Below are positions 47,815-58,966 of a stretch of DNA of 64,000 bases, piece by piece. Within the stretch, counting starts at the first letter, position 1; each line of letters begins with the position of its first letter. Position numbers and translations under genes: made by a program. Source of the stretch: Bombardia bombarda. Lineage: Eukaryota; Ascomycota; Sordariomycetes; Sordariales; Lasiosphaeriaceae. The stretch lies in the NCBI GenBank assembly GCA_030512295.1, contig JAULSR010000004.1, positions 2,108,001 through 2,172,000 on the forward strand, written 5' to 3'. The notes below the pieces were generated by a model. The model searched no databases, was not told where the DNA came from, and saw only the letters and a list, made by a program, of their open reading frames with translations.

Positions 47815-49069
47815 CGTGTCGATGTGGTCTGGTTCACCATACAATGAAAGATGGCTAAATGCGCGATGCAAAGGTGTAAGGGTGTGAGATCAGGTTGTGC
47901 GTGCGCGAGGTGCGAGGAGAAAGTTGGGTTAGGAGGGGTAGGCCCAGAAGATATTGTAGGTATAAGTAAAGGTAGAGATCATGGTCCGGGCGTCCTTGGG
48001 CTCGACATACAGCGACGCTGTTCGCATCAAAGTGGAGACTGGCATCGACTGTTCAGGAACAGGCAGGGACGGGGACGGCGAAACTGACTGTCACATACGC
48101 GAGCTTCACACACTTCACACACGAAAGAGGCCCCGTGGCCGACTAGTTCTATACCCGTCTTCAGACGACGACATAGGATGAAGGCTCAAAAGATGGGCTC
48201 TAACTGGCTACATGGACTCCCTGATCGGTAAAAGGCGGCTTGTTCGTCTGCGTCCCCGCTCCCAGAGCAGAGCAGCAGTCACTTCACAGAGTAGAATAGC
48301 TAGGGTATACGAATGCCAGAACGTGCCGGACAGCCGAGCGCGCCAAAGTCTCTGATTTCACAGCTACATTATGAGACAGCACCGCGCCCAGCGCCCGTCA
48401 GGCTCGTTAGCTGCCACTAATCGACGAGTCTGCAAACCTTTACGTAGCTGGAGCGTCCACTGTGCTGAAAATTTTGATCTACTTCGTCCCCAATTCCTCT
48501 CCATGTCTCATTTTACCCATGTACCTGACCGTGATCTTGAAATTCCAAACCTTTGGAAAGAACAATGCACACCACTGCTTTGTGCCTTTCCGTCGGTGCC
48601 ATCTGCCCCCCGGCGACACAAAGAAACGATAGACTGGGCGCCTTGTTGGGCGTAGTGGTCAAGCTAACATTTGTGTCTGGCGTAGTGCCGCCCGTTGGAC
48701 GACATGCGGCTGAGTTTGTGGGAGATCTCTTGTGGGAGATCTCTTGTGGGGAGTGGGCAAGGGTAATTGAATGATCTGCGGCGGCCTGCCCTAGCCCTGC
48801 AGCCCACCAACCGCTGCGGCTCGTCCCGTCCCGCCCGCTGCTGCCTCAATGCTGACAGGGACCACAACTAGTATTTGGTATCAGCCCGTCTTTTCGTAGT
48901 GTCCGTCTGATGAACAGAGATGAAGTCTGTCGTGAACAGCTCGGCTGCGACTGTATTCCTCGTCACTTCGACCTCACCTGTCATCAGTAGAACACACTCA
49001 CAAGGTTCTAATCAACGTCTACGCAACTGGACTTAAAGCGATATAGAAATCGAGTCACTAACTGCACTG

Positions 49070-49240
49070 CCTCTAACTATACGCGCAATTCACTACAATT
49101 ATATCGCTTATAATACACTATTTATAAATATAAGTTAAAGATTAGTAGTTAAATAGTGAAGGATTTAGGTTATGGTTAGAGTACAAGTTCTAATAGATGT
49201 GAGAACTGTTCGCGTGCGTATGGGTTTAAAATTATAACAT
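49070..49240. other. AT-rich block
   Basis: About 170 bp much richer in A/T than the flanks, with many TA steps (for example TTATATCGCTTATAATACAC). Such blocks are typical of repeats mutated C to T by repeat-induced point mutation (RIP) in ascomycetes, but no donor repeat is identifiable here. It could also be an ordinary AT-rich spacer. Confidence 0.55.
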
Positions 49241-49880
49241 AAGAGGCACATCGTAGTGCAAGTCTAGAGGTACTACAGTATGGGGGAACCTTCTCCACAG
49301 TACTCGGGAGCCTCTCTAATGTGAATGTTACAAGCAAGCTAGATATAGGGTTGTTGTACTTTTCCATTTGCGACTTTCTTCCTTGGTCCACTCGACATCC
49401 AGTCGCGGATAATAGATATAACGCTAAACTCCTCATTTTCGAATCAAAAACCAAGTAAATTATTACCCATTTAATCATACCCAGAAGCCAGCAATAGACC
49501 CAATTCTCTCTTGCACGTGATCACGGCTCCTTATACATGTCCGTTTTTGTAGTATATAATCCGCCGTTATGTAACTTGGCTCGAGCTTGGCAACGAGCCC
49601 CTTAACTTCCCAAAGACACCACCAATCTAGTCATGTGACTCAGCCATAACAAATCGAACTCTCGTCACTCAACGGCTGCGTTCTGTCAATCGCGCCGTGC
49701 CGGCAACCGCCTTCAGTACCAGTCGTATTTTCGCTCTTTGTCTGCGCCGCGAATTCAAATCCTAGGCGCGAACCCCAGGTATACGTCTGCGTCCAAGATT
49801 GTGGCCAGTTGAGTGACCAGGGGTGCGATCAGGTGCGCATGTAGCCAGGCAGCTACTTGGGGTTGCGTTCAGGGTGCTAT

Positions 49881-50102
49881 GAGATAATCTCCGCTTGAGG
49901 AGCATAACGCCAGTGTCCCGTGGTTTCTGATATCTGATGCTGCTATTGTCGTTGCGCAAAGTTGTTGCTGCCGCGGTGATGTTGTGGAGGATGTAGGAGA
50001 TAATTTCTGCTTAGGCCGCAGCCTGCCATTGTCTCGTGATACTAAAGCTGTATGGTGCTGCTATTGCCATTGTGCAGAGTTTGCGCTGGCGCGGTGATAA
50101 TG
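49881..50102. repeat. Decayed tandem duplication, period 116 bp
   Basis: Copy 1 starts GAGATAATCTCCGCTT at 49881 and copy 2 starts GAGATAATTTCTGCTT at 49997. They stay alignable through TGCTGCTATTG(T/C)C(G/A)TTG and GCGGTGAT. Many of the differences are transitions, the pattern expected of RIP, though small indels also occur. Non-coding. Confidence 0.75.
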
Positions 50103-53100
50103 CTGTTGCCCACTTGAGAACCAAGATCGTAACTCTAATATGTTGTCAGTCGTGGTGAAATACGGTGTGTGGGCCTGACGTGCGTATTGTACTACCCTGC
50201 AGATATCTGCTCTGAGAATTAATCGTCCTTCTCACAATATAGCCCTCATCAAGGCGAAGGACTGTTGTCGTATGTTCCAACTAGTTGCTGCGACTTCTGG
50301 CGTCCATAGGACTCCTAGCATGACTGCTAGGCTCCTTGATATTATGGTGATGGAACGAGTGTATATCTAGATACATCCTCCCCCCAGTTCTAAAGCACCA
50401 ACTTTTTGGGGTATCTTTTTTTTTGAGCGCCTTGTCCCTGAGATTTCATCTGTCACCATTAGCCTCGTATTTCAGATCGGAATTTATTTCCCGTTTGAGA
50501 CTTGGTCGTTGACATAGTTTAGGGGCTAAGGTAAACCGGCCTGAAGGTAAACTAGCTACTTGACCGTAGGACCCTGGTGTGTGGCTCAATCAAGAATTCT
50601 TCTTGCCCCCCCGTCTCACCAAAGTGTCGAAGGAACTCCTAGCCACCGTTGACAACGGGCCCACGGATACAACGATCCTCTCTGCCGATAACTTTACCAT
50701 CCTAATCGTATCTTCGATCTGGTCGCACGATCTCACGACAAGTCCGCGCTAATTTGACCCGTATCTCTCAACATCTTGCGGTAAGTACCTTCCTAGAAGG
50801 GCCCGCCCTGGCGTAACAGCGCTGAGGCAGCACAGGTTATTTCGCACGACAGCGAGCTCTTAGCTTCCGAAAGGCGTTGCAACCGTAGCGACGGTTACGC
50901 CATAGGTAGTTCGCCTCGCGAGACTTTGAAGCCGCAGCAATAATCCAAGGCGACAGCAGCCTCCACCCCCTCAGCTTTCCGTAGTTCTAGCCCCAGGTCC
51001 CTCCTCCTCCATGTATACACCATCAGCCAAGTCAGGTAAGCATGTGGGGGTCAGGGTAAGATAAGGAGGCTCTCCGCCACTGGCGGCAACGCAGAGCTCC
51101 AGTAGCACTATGGATATCTGTGGCATAGTGCCTAAGACAGAAACAAGCCCATTGTTGCAAAAAAAAAAACAAGACAAGCCTATTGTTGCAGCAACCAGCC
51201 GGCGCAACGTGAAGCCTAAGCCACTGCTCTAGACCCAGGCACGACAACACTATTGTCTGCCCGTTCACTAATTAGAGCACCAGAGTAAGTGCATGAACTC
51301 CCACCCCCGACCCCTGAGGCCTGACTCCTGGGGCACAAAAAATCGGATAACGCTACCGAAGCGAAGCAGACTCCACGACACAATACTGTCGCTAGCTCTC
51401 GTGCGATCCACACTACAGCGACCCGCCTCCCCCCCTATGTCGAAGAGAATATGGTCAATCACCGCGGCGACTCGTGCTGCCACTCGCTAGTAGCAATGGC
51501 GACGACATCTAACGGCGCCAATCAGGGTTGTCGCCGAGTTGAACATACGTATGTGTCTCAATGCGTCTGTGTGCGACAAGACAAGCAATTGGCGCTGACA
51601 AACATGATGCACGCCATAGTGATGGTCTTGTCGTCGCTGTGAGGCTTCGGTATCCTTGCTGGGGGCTTGAGGGTCGAGGAGACAAGTTCTGAGAGCAGAG
51701 GGATTGATTGGTGTCGTCGCTGGGATGGCTGGCGACGAGGGTTGGGAGCAGGCTCGCCACCGAGGGCAGCGGCATGGGTCGGATCGGTTTCTCGTGTATG
51801 CTTATACTCAAGGGGGTTGGTCATCGATGCATCGGAGCCGCCATGAATATAGCTCGCTACGATGGCTACTAGTGATGACTTTGACGGGCAGAGGCGACGC
51901 ATGTCGGACGGTTTTCTGCTATGCACACTTGCTCAGGGGCTCATGTAATTCGATCCGATGCATCGAGGCTGGCCTGTGACGCAAGACGATATCGGGGTTA
52001 TTGAACCGGTGATCGGGGCGCGCGGTCGATCTCGTGTAGCAGAGGAGTCGCGACAAGAGGGAGGTGATCTGCGAGATGTAATCAGCTTTATTTTCATGAG
52101 CAAGCTTTGTCTCCGGCTCCTCTTTTACTTCTCTCAAGATTTCTCTCTTTCTCTTGGTTCAATTGCCGGTCGCTTGCGGTAATGGTGCGGTGGTAAATAT
52201 TCCTTCTTCCGTTTACCCCTTTTATCACAACACGGAGTGTCTGGTATTCCGCTAACCTCTGATACAGTCGTCGATCTTTCGATGACGCTTCATTGAAGCC
52301 GGTCGGTATGGAGATCATCATCGGAGCCTCACAGTCGCTATCGTCAATCCTAAGACGCCAAGATGGGCAATTGTCGCAGTCAAATATACAATTGCTTCTG
52401 TCTTGCCGGCTGTTCAATGCCCTCAAGGAGCTGCTCACCGGTCCAGAGTCCGGATAGACCTCTCTTCGTTTGCGAGCTGCTCTTGGCTGGCCGATGTCTC
52501 CCCTTGTCGCTCGTTCACTGGCAGCCTTCACGATTCCTCGCCAAGTGGAAGCCTGGATAAACAGATCAAGGGTCTTCGGTCCTTTGAGAACTGTCACTTC
52601 TCGATGTCGATGGAGAGACGCTGGCATTTCATCGGTCGGCGACAAAACCCTCTCGCAATCCATGCATTGTTCTCGGCCTCGATGGCTGCGCTTCACTCTC
52701 GGAAGGCCATTTCTCGCTCTCGGTCAACGAGTGCTTCTCTCCGTCTGTTGTTCAAGGGATGCTTCGCAATTGCTGCTCATCAACTTCGCATCTCCATGGG
52801 CGTCTCGGTCTCAGCGAGGAAAGAGCGACCTATATGGCCAAGAGGAAGTTACGAGCAACAGCAAGATGACGGAAATGGCTGCCAACGGGAGAGGAATGGA
52901 CCCCTGTGGAGCGGAAACATCCAGGACGGGAACGATTCCAAAACACTGGTTCCTGCCAGGTGAGATGAAAATGAAAAAAAGCCAGCAACTTACGACGGAA
53001 TGGCAGTTCAGGCTTCGGCGTGGAAGATTCTGATACGCGGCAACGACGCCTTTTGCGACCTCGCCGCCCGAGAAATACTGCTCCTATTGTCGTCGCCGAA

Positions 53101-56100
53101 CCTGGACGCTGCCCATTACCCGTTCGACCTATCCCTGAAAACAAACGCCTATCGGCCGATCGGGGCTCGTTCTCCAGCGGCAGGTCAGCTCCATTGAAGT
53201 TTTGGGGCCATCAAGGTACCTATCCAGGTACGTATTCCCGTCTCATATTCCACTCATATCATGAACAATGCTACTGTTTTTTGGTCCCGCTTCAGTCCTG
53301 ACTGATCTGTCAGGCAGAGCGTTCTGACATTACGTCACGGGCTGCTTTTGGGGACAGGTGAAAGCTCTGTGCTGAGATACATATGATTTCAGTCCCGCTG
53401 CCCTGTCGAATCACCAACTCCGCCGGGAGCTCACGCGCCATCGCTAGCTCCAGTACTGAACGCCCGCTACAAGCCCTCCTATAGTCCCCTACAATCCCTC
53501 CCGTCCCAAATTCATTCCTCATCCTCTTAAGGTGCATCATGTCTCCTGGAGGGAACCGCTGGGATATGTTTCACCCCCAGACCGGGCGGCAGAGTCACAT
53601 CCCTGTCTGGGTGTGAATATAATGCTTTGGTGCCTGAGGCTAAGGACCGTTGGAGATGGTGTATCGGTTTTATCCCGTCTTGGCAGGGCATGCCCGGCCT
53701 GTCAGCACCAACCTTGCTGAACAATGGAACTGTGCAGCCATCGCCGCCTGGTGCGCAGGATACAGAGGCATGATCTCACTATCCATGTCGTCAGTGATGC
53801 TATGACGCCGTAATAACTTGCCTATGGAGCGCGCTCAGGGTATATCACAGGCCTTATCGGAGCCTGACAAGTGACGAGACTGCTTGCCCTCCCGTAGCGA
53901 GGCAGCGACGAGAGCGTCTGCGGTCCGATTCTGGGACAGTTTGCAAATGTGAGTGACTCGTGTCTGCACTTCCAGCCAAACCCATTTCGTTCTTGCGCAG
54001 AATTTCCTGTCCCAAAATACCATAACCCAACCTCAGAAACACAACGCGCACTTCATCAAAAGCATATCACTTACGCGCGTGGGTTTTTGCAGTGATTTCG
54101 CTACACAAATCGTATCGCATCATCAACTCACATCTGTAAGTGGTCTCTTGCCTTTGTTCCAATCCAGTCGTCGAACGACCTGATCTCGCTCACGGCACCG
54201 GAGCCCGCCCATCTCAAGGCCCCGTCCTGGTCGCCTTTCCTGTCCATTCCTCCCCGTAATTTACGCGCAGGAGTTCTCATTGTTCTCGCTGTAAATCTCT
54301 TATTCTCGCCGCTTCTCGTGTATATCACATGCCTGAGACCCGACTCTAACTGGACTTTTAGAAACGATTTGGTTATCTTCTCGTGGACAATTTCCCGTCT
54401 CCTGATTTACTGAGCGCATCCAAAGTAAGATACCCAGCAAAAACATTTCATTTATCGAATGACGCGAGTTTGACAACTTAGGCAGGTGTACCAGACACCA
54501 ATGAGGATTTATCACCGGACATGTCCTGCCATATTTCGCAGTGAACGTTTGCTCTCCCGACGACTAACAACAGTCTTGCTCATTAACACTAACACAAGTT
54601 CAAATGTACGACATGAAATATCATTGCTGTTGTATTACTGTAAACTACCCATACCTAGTATCTCCTGAAGGCAACAAGGGGCACATCATCGTTTGCTACA
54701 CACACCTGGCGACACCTGGCAGAGAATGGACCAGTCACATCAGCCCATTATTACAAAAGGGGAAATGCCGGCTAACAAACGCAAAACCAATATAAAAGCA
54801 AACGACACTCAAAAAAAAGGGGGAGAGAAGAATTTTGGAGGAGATGGGCAATTCAAGCGAATTGCAGATTTTATTTGATCAGCTCAGCATGGAGTTGAGA
54901 GTTGGGAGGCGGGAAGCGACTGCAGTTTTCAGGACGACAGATATCTCATATCCTGAATTATATGACGGGACAAGGCGAACTGGTAATAAAACCCTGTAAA
55001 CTAAAGCATTTGAGACCCAAAATAGTCAGTCACGTGTCTTTATGAATGTCTCCGGCGCATCGAGCGCACTGGTGCTCCCAGCGGTAGCGATATTCTGTGG
55101 GCAGTAATTAAGTAATGAAACCCTAGCTCTACTTGCTTATATTTTACAAGAAACGCACATAAACCAGGCCAATTTTCATCCTAGCAGCCTAGGTGTATAG
55201 TACGTATCCTTACGGTCTCATCTACTTTGCAAGTGGGGCGGTCTTTCGGCGATAGGGGTGGACTAGGGGCAGCGTGGAAGCCGTATTGGGCAGGCATTGA
55301 ATGGTAAGGTAGGTAGGCAAGAGGTTTGTGGGTTCGGTGCGAAGTAGCTGCTGCAGGGTGTGCGTGAAAATAGGCAAGAATCTAGGTACTTACGCGTGAC
55401 CAGGACTTGGACCTGGTACTCCCCGCCGCGCCCACGAGCTCCCTCTCCCCCTCTTACGGCATACGTGCATTCATACGATTGTAATCTAAATGCCTCTCCC
55501 TTATGCGTGCCATCCGTGTATCTCTTGTGAGAAGAAAGCAGTCTCCAGATTGCTGATACGGAAGCAAACCCGCCTGAAAGATGGTGGGACAGCATCGCCA
55601 GACAGGCCTGCCAGGAAGGCGGGCTGGACAATTAGGGCACACGACCCCTCTCCCACGATATCAGAAAGAAATAGAATACCTAAGAAAACCCTGCGAATTG
55701 AAGTGCCGTCCAGCAGCTGCAGCCTCCCGGTTTAGAAAACTTGGGATGATATCGTAGGTAACACTATAAGTAGCTTCCAGCCTATCCTCACGTGGTGTGG
55801 CCTGCGCTATAAGGGTAGGGGGTAGATGCAGGAGAATGACATAGGTGCTTATGAGATTGAAGTTGACCGGAGACAGCCAATACAGCTTTTATGTCGACCG
55901 TCTTTTTCTGTGCTTTTTCTTCCTCCCACCTTTCTTGCCTTTTGTCCACCGTTCTTGTCCGTGACTTGAAAAAAATTGGAAGCGAACTCTGCTACCTTCA
56001 TTATCTTCTTTCCCCCCTCCTCAAGCACAGATTGACCGTGGTTGCAAACACGATTTGGTATTGCTACCAAGGGTGATCGCTTTCTCCATTTTTTTGATAA

Positions 56101-56128
56101 CTGCCGTCAAAATAGCGACACGAGCGAA

Positions 56129-57840
56129 ATGGAGGACCATTTCTTGGACTTAGCCTTGTCTGGTTACCCCGTCGTACAAGGCCTTGCACAACTACCACAA
56201 ATAAACTACGTACATCTACCAATGCCGCAGCAAATCAATCTTCCAGAGGTCCTGGGAGGATTGGAAGAGCGCGAGTCCAAATTCTACTTCCAACTTATCG
56301 GTAGGTCTACCCGACAATCTCCCTCAATACAGCATTTTCCTCACGAACAATTGCTTTAATACTTTATGATTTATAGATGCCCTTGTCGACGTACTAGACG
56401 ATAAAATCTTCCATGGCATCGTGCATCTACTGCCCATTGCCCATCATGCGGTCGACAGCAACGCCGCTATCCGAGCATTGGCCGAACAATGTCGGCTCTC
56501 CGACCAACTGTCTACTCTTACTTCCAACATTTATGGTTGGTTGTCCACGATGAGGGGCCACGGTATGCTCCAGATGGCCCTAAAGGATCTTGAGAGATTC
56601 CGGAAGTTTGTGTCGATCAATGGTGTGCCGATGGAGGCATACTTCACGAGCCAAGATGTGAAGAAGAAAGATGCATTGGTCCGCCACCAGACCTTTCAAC
56701 CCCTATTTACTTCTCAGCGAGAGGCCGACGCTGCCGTTGATGCTTTTCTGAGGCGACGAGAGATGATGATTCCAGGAGCAGCAGTACCAATCACGCATGA
56801 CTTCACAACTGCGCACGACCATGTACAGCGCCTTCACGACGCAGTTGTTGACTTTGACAAGTGCGAAGACAAAGGTGGTTGGCGGGCGGAGCAAGTCCGC
56901 CGGTTGTGTTCCGCGGAGGTCCAGGTCCTCTGTTGGATGGTCTATGTAAGTTGGCACACCCTTTGACGATAGACCTTCATCAGTTGCGGAAGTCGATACT
57001 AACCCAAGTCAGCGTGATGCTAAGAAATCCCATGTCGGCAAGGTGAACGTGCCAATTTGGTCCAGCACCGACAGTGCCTATCGCTACGAGGAGTTTGACA
57101 GTTTTGAGGAGCGATGGGACTACATCGTGGAGTATTTCAGAGTAAGTGTGTTCTTGGGAATCTCTGTGTCTTATCCAACCAACGGTATAATCAAGACTAA
57201 TTCTTCTCTCATTCTGCAGGCGAGCAAGCTGGCGGTCTCCAACCTTCTGCTGGCTCCCAACATGGCGCGTTTTGTTTCCGCCCCAAGCAAGGAGTTCACT
57301 AAAAAGCAGAGAAACAAGGACACCAACGACGCAAAGGCAGCAATGATCAACATGGCCAAGCAAACCATGGATGAGAACGAGCTGACGGTCAAGGAAACCA
57401 CCGACGGCGCGCTGAAGATTGTCGACAAGGACGACAAGGTACTGGAATGCAACCCACCAAGGGCCAAGCGCCTGAAGCGTGCAGCTCCTGATCCTCAGCC
57501 GGCGAGCGGGGATGGAGACAGTCCCGGAAGCGACGAGTCGCAACAAGCAACCAAGCGACGCCGGAAAGAGCTCACTATCAGTCGATCTGCAACTAACAGC
57601 GCCTCTCCTGCGCCGCCGCCGCCGCCGCCGAATAATAACCTCCAGAGCATGGGCGTCGCGCAGCACAGCTACGGTCCCCAGAGCACGGTCAATCAACAGA
57701 CTTACAACTACTACCCGGCGGGCTCCGAAGTTCATCAGCATGGTACTGGTCCGCAGACCGCAGCTTTTCACCAGCCTGATGCCGACAATTGGGAGAGCTT
57801 CGGCGCTCAGGAGTACAGCTACATGTATGCACGGGGTTAG
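56129..57840 (+). CDS. Family member C: unknown, probably nuclear protein
   Basis: Exons 56129..56300, 56377..56945, 57013..57141 and 57220..57840 encode 496 residues; introns are 67-78 bp. The first junction falls in FQLI|D, the same place and phase as in D and E. Shared blocks: RLHDAVVDFDKCEDKGGW, then SAEVQVLCWMVY at the exon 2 end; exon 3 (129 nt) ends with FDSFEERWDYIVEYFR; then ASKLAVSNLLLAPNMARFVS, APSKEFTKK. A basic RAKRLKRAAPD / TKRRRKELT region is followed by a Pro run and a Gln/Tyr-rich tail ending in NWESFGAQEYSYMY. C lacks the last intron present in A, B and D. Family unknown; nuclear location inferred. Splice sites are canonical. Confidence 0.82.
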
Positions 57841-58966
57841 GGTAAGGGGATTGTATCTTTGTATTGATTGCGTTACCAGCATATGTTTAACGGACGCATT
57901 TATTACTGAGAACAGCCCGGCGGGAAATCTCTCAGCAAATCAAGCTAGCGGTGATCAAAAATAAAATATATACAAAACAAGCATGGCAATGATGGATTGT
58001 ATACAGCGTGACGCGATACCCATTTGTACATATGTCCTCTGCGTCCTGGTCCTGTGGTGGTGGTGTCTGGGCTTCCTGCCGCAGATGGCGGGCGACGGGG
58101 CTCTGCCCGCTGTGTTTACTGCTGACTATTTCTAAGAATCAAATTACGAAGGAGATCTACCCGAGCACCAGAGGCTTGCCCGATAGGCGAGAACGGGGAC
58201 AGTACAGTGCTCAAGCGTGGGCAGTTGCTATCCAGCAGCGCTGTACGGGGCCTGAAATCAGCGCGTCCACCCTGGCAGCACCGTCTTGCGACTGCCTGCT
58301 CAGGGCCTGCCGACCCTAGACTAGGAACGAGCTACCCATGACCCGGAGGGGCCCAGAGGAGCATGGTCTGAGCTCCAGTCCTATGTATCGTCTGTATGGC
58401 CAGGGAGACTGAGCTGGCTATGGGCAAACACGCGGGGGTGAGACTGGCTAACCCTAGTCGTGTATGACCTTGGAGAACACCAAGGCTGTTCGCAGACTGG
58501 AAGACTAGAAATACGGACAGCCAGCTTGCTCGCCGCGGACAGTAAAGTTAGCCGCAGGGAACAGTGAGGTTGTTCGCATCGCGTCCCAGCCTGCGAACCG
58601 CCTGTGTACCGCCTATATATTGATACCATTCCCAGATTTCCTTACACGAGCTCCCACTTGACCCTTCTTTCCCCGGAATTCTTCCGAGGTTATTACGCAC
58701 ATTCTAGCTAAGATATCTCTTCCTTGATTTACAAATCATCCATTGATACCATACGACTGCACACTGGTAAGTATCTTAATTTCTTTTGTCAATAATAATA
58801 TTAGTCTCCGCGTTATCGTCGTCGTCGTCGCCCAGCCCAGCCCAGCCCAGCTCTCGACGTCGTTTTATAGTAATCCATGGTCGACATACTGACCAACTCT
58901 CATTAGCTTTCGTGAACTTATCAACTCAGTGAACAATATCACCTACTTTCGCTTCATTTACCCAAC
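57841..58966. other. Intergenic between family members C and D
   Basis: 1.1 kb with the C 3' UTR and the D promoter. A short microsatellite-like stretch of TCG units followed by CCCAG units lies at about 58817-58852. Nothing else supported. Confidence 0.5.

Larger units (their letters stand above)
47815..56128. other. Large gene-poor spacer between A/B and C/D/E
   Basis: 8.3 kb with no supported gene. It separates the minus-strand and plus-strand halves of the family cluster and carries the B and C promoters at its ends. It contains a 14-bp tandem repeat (TGTGGGAGATCTCT, near 48718-48746), an AT-rich block (49070-49240), a decayed 116-bp tandem repeat (49881-50102), and a duplicated ACAAGCC(C/T)ATTGTTGCA near 51143-51192. 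A 200-codon minus frame at 52094-52696 overlaps two comparable plus frames and has no motif, so I do not call it. The region looks like decayed accessory DNA. Confidence 0.5.

Noticed and set aside
52094..53033. Overlapping 190-200 codon frames on both strands (52094-52696 minus; 52403-52963 and 52470-53033 plus)
   Set aside because: Several long frames overlap in one stop-poor patch, none starts with a well-placed ATG, and none shows a motif.
57834..57850. Telomere-like GGGGTTAGGGTAAGGGG
   Set aside because: Only about two imperfect units, overlapping the stop codon of family member C; not a telomere array.
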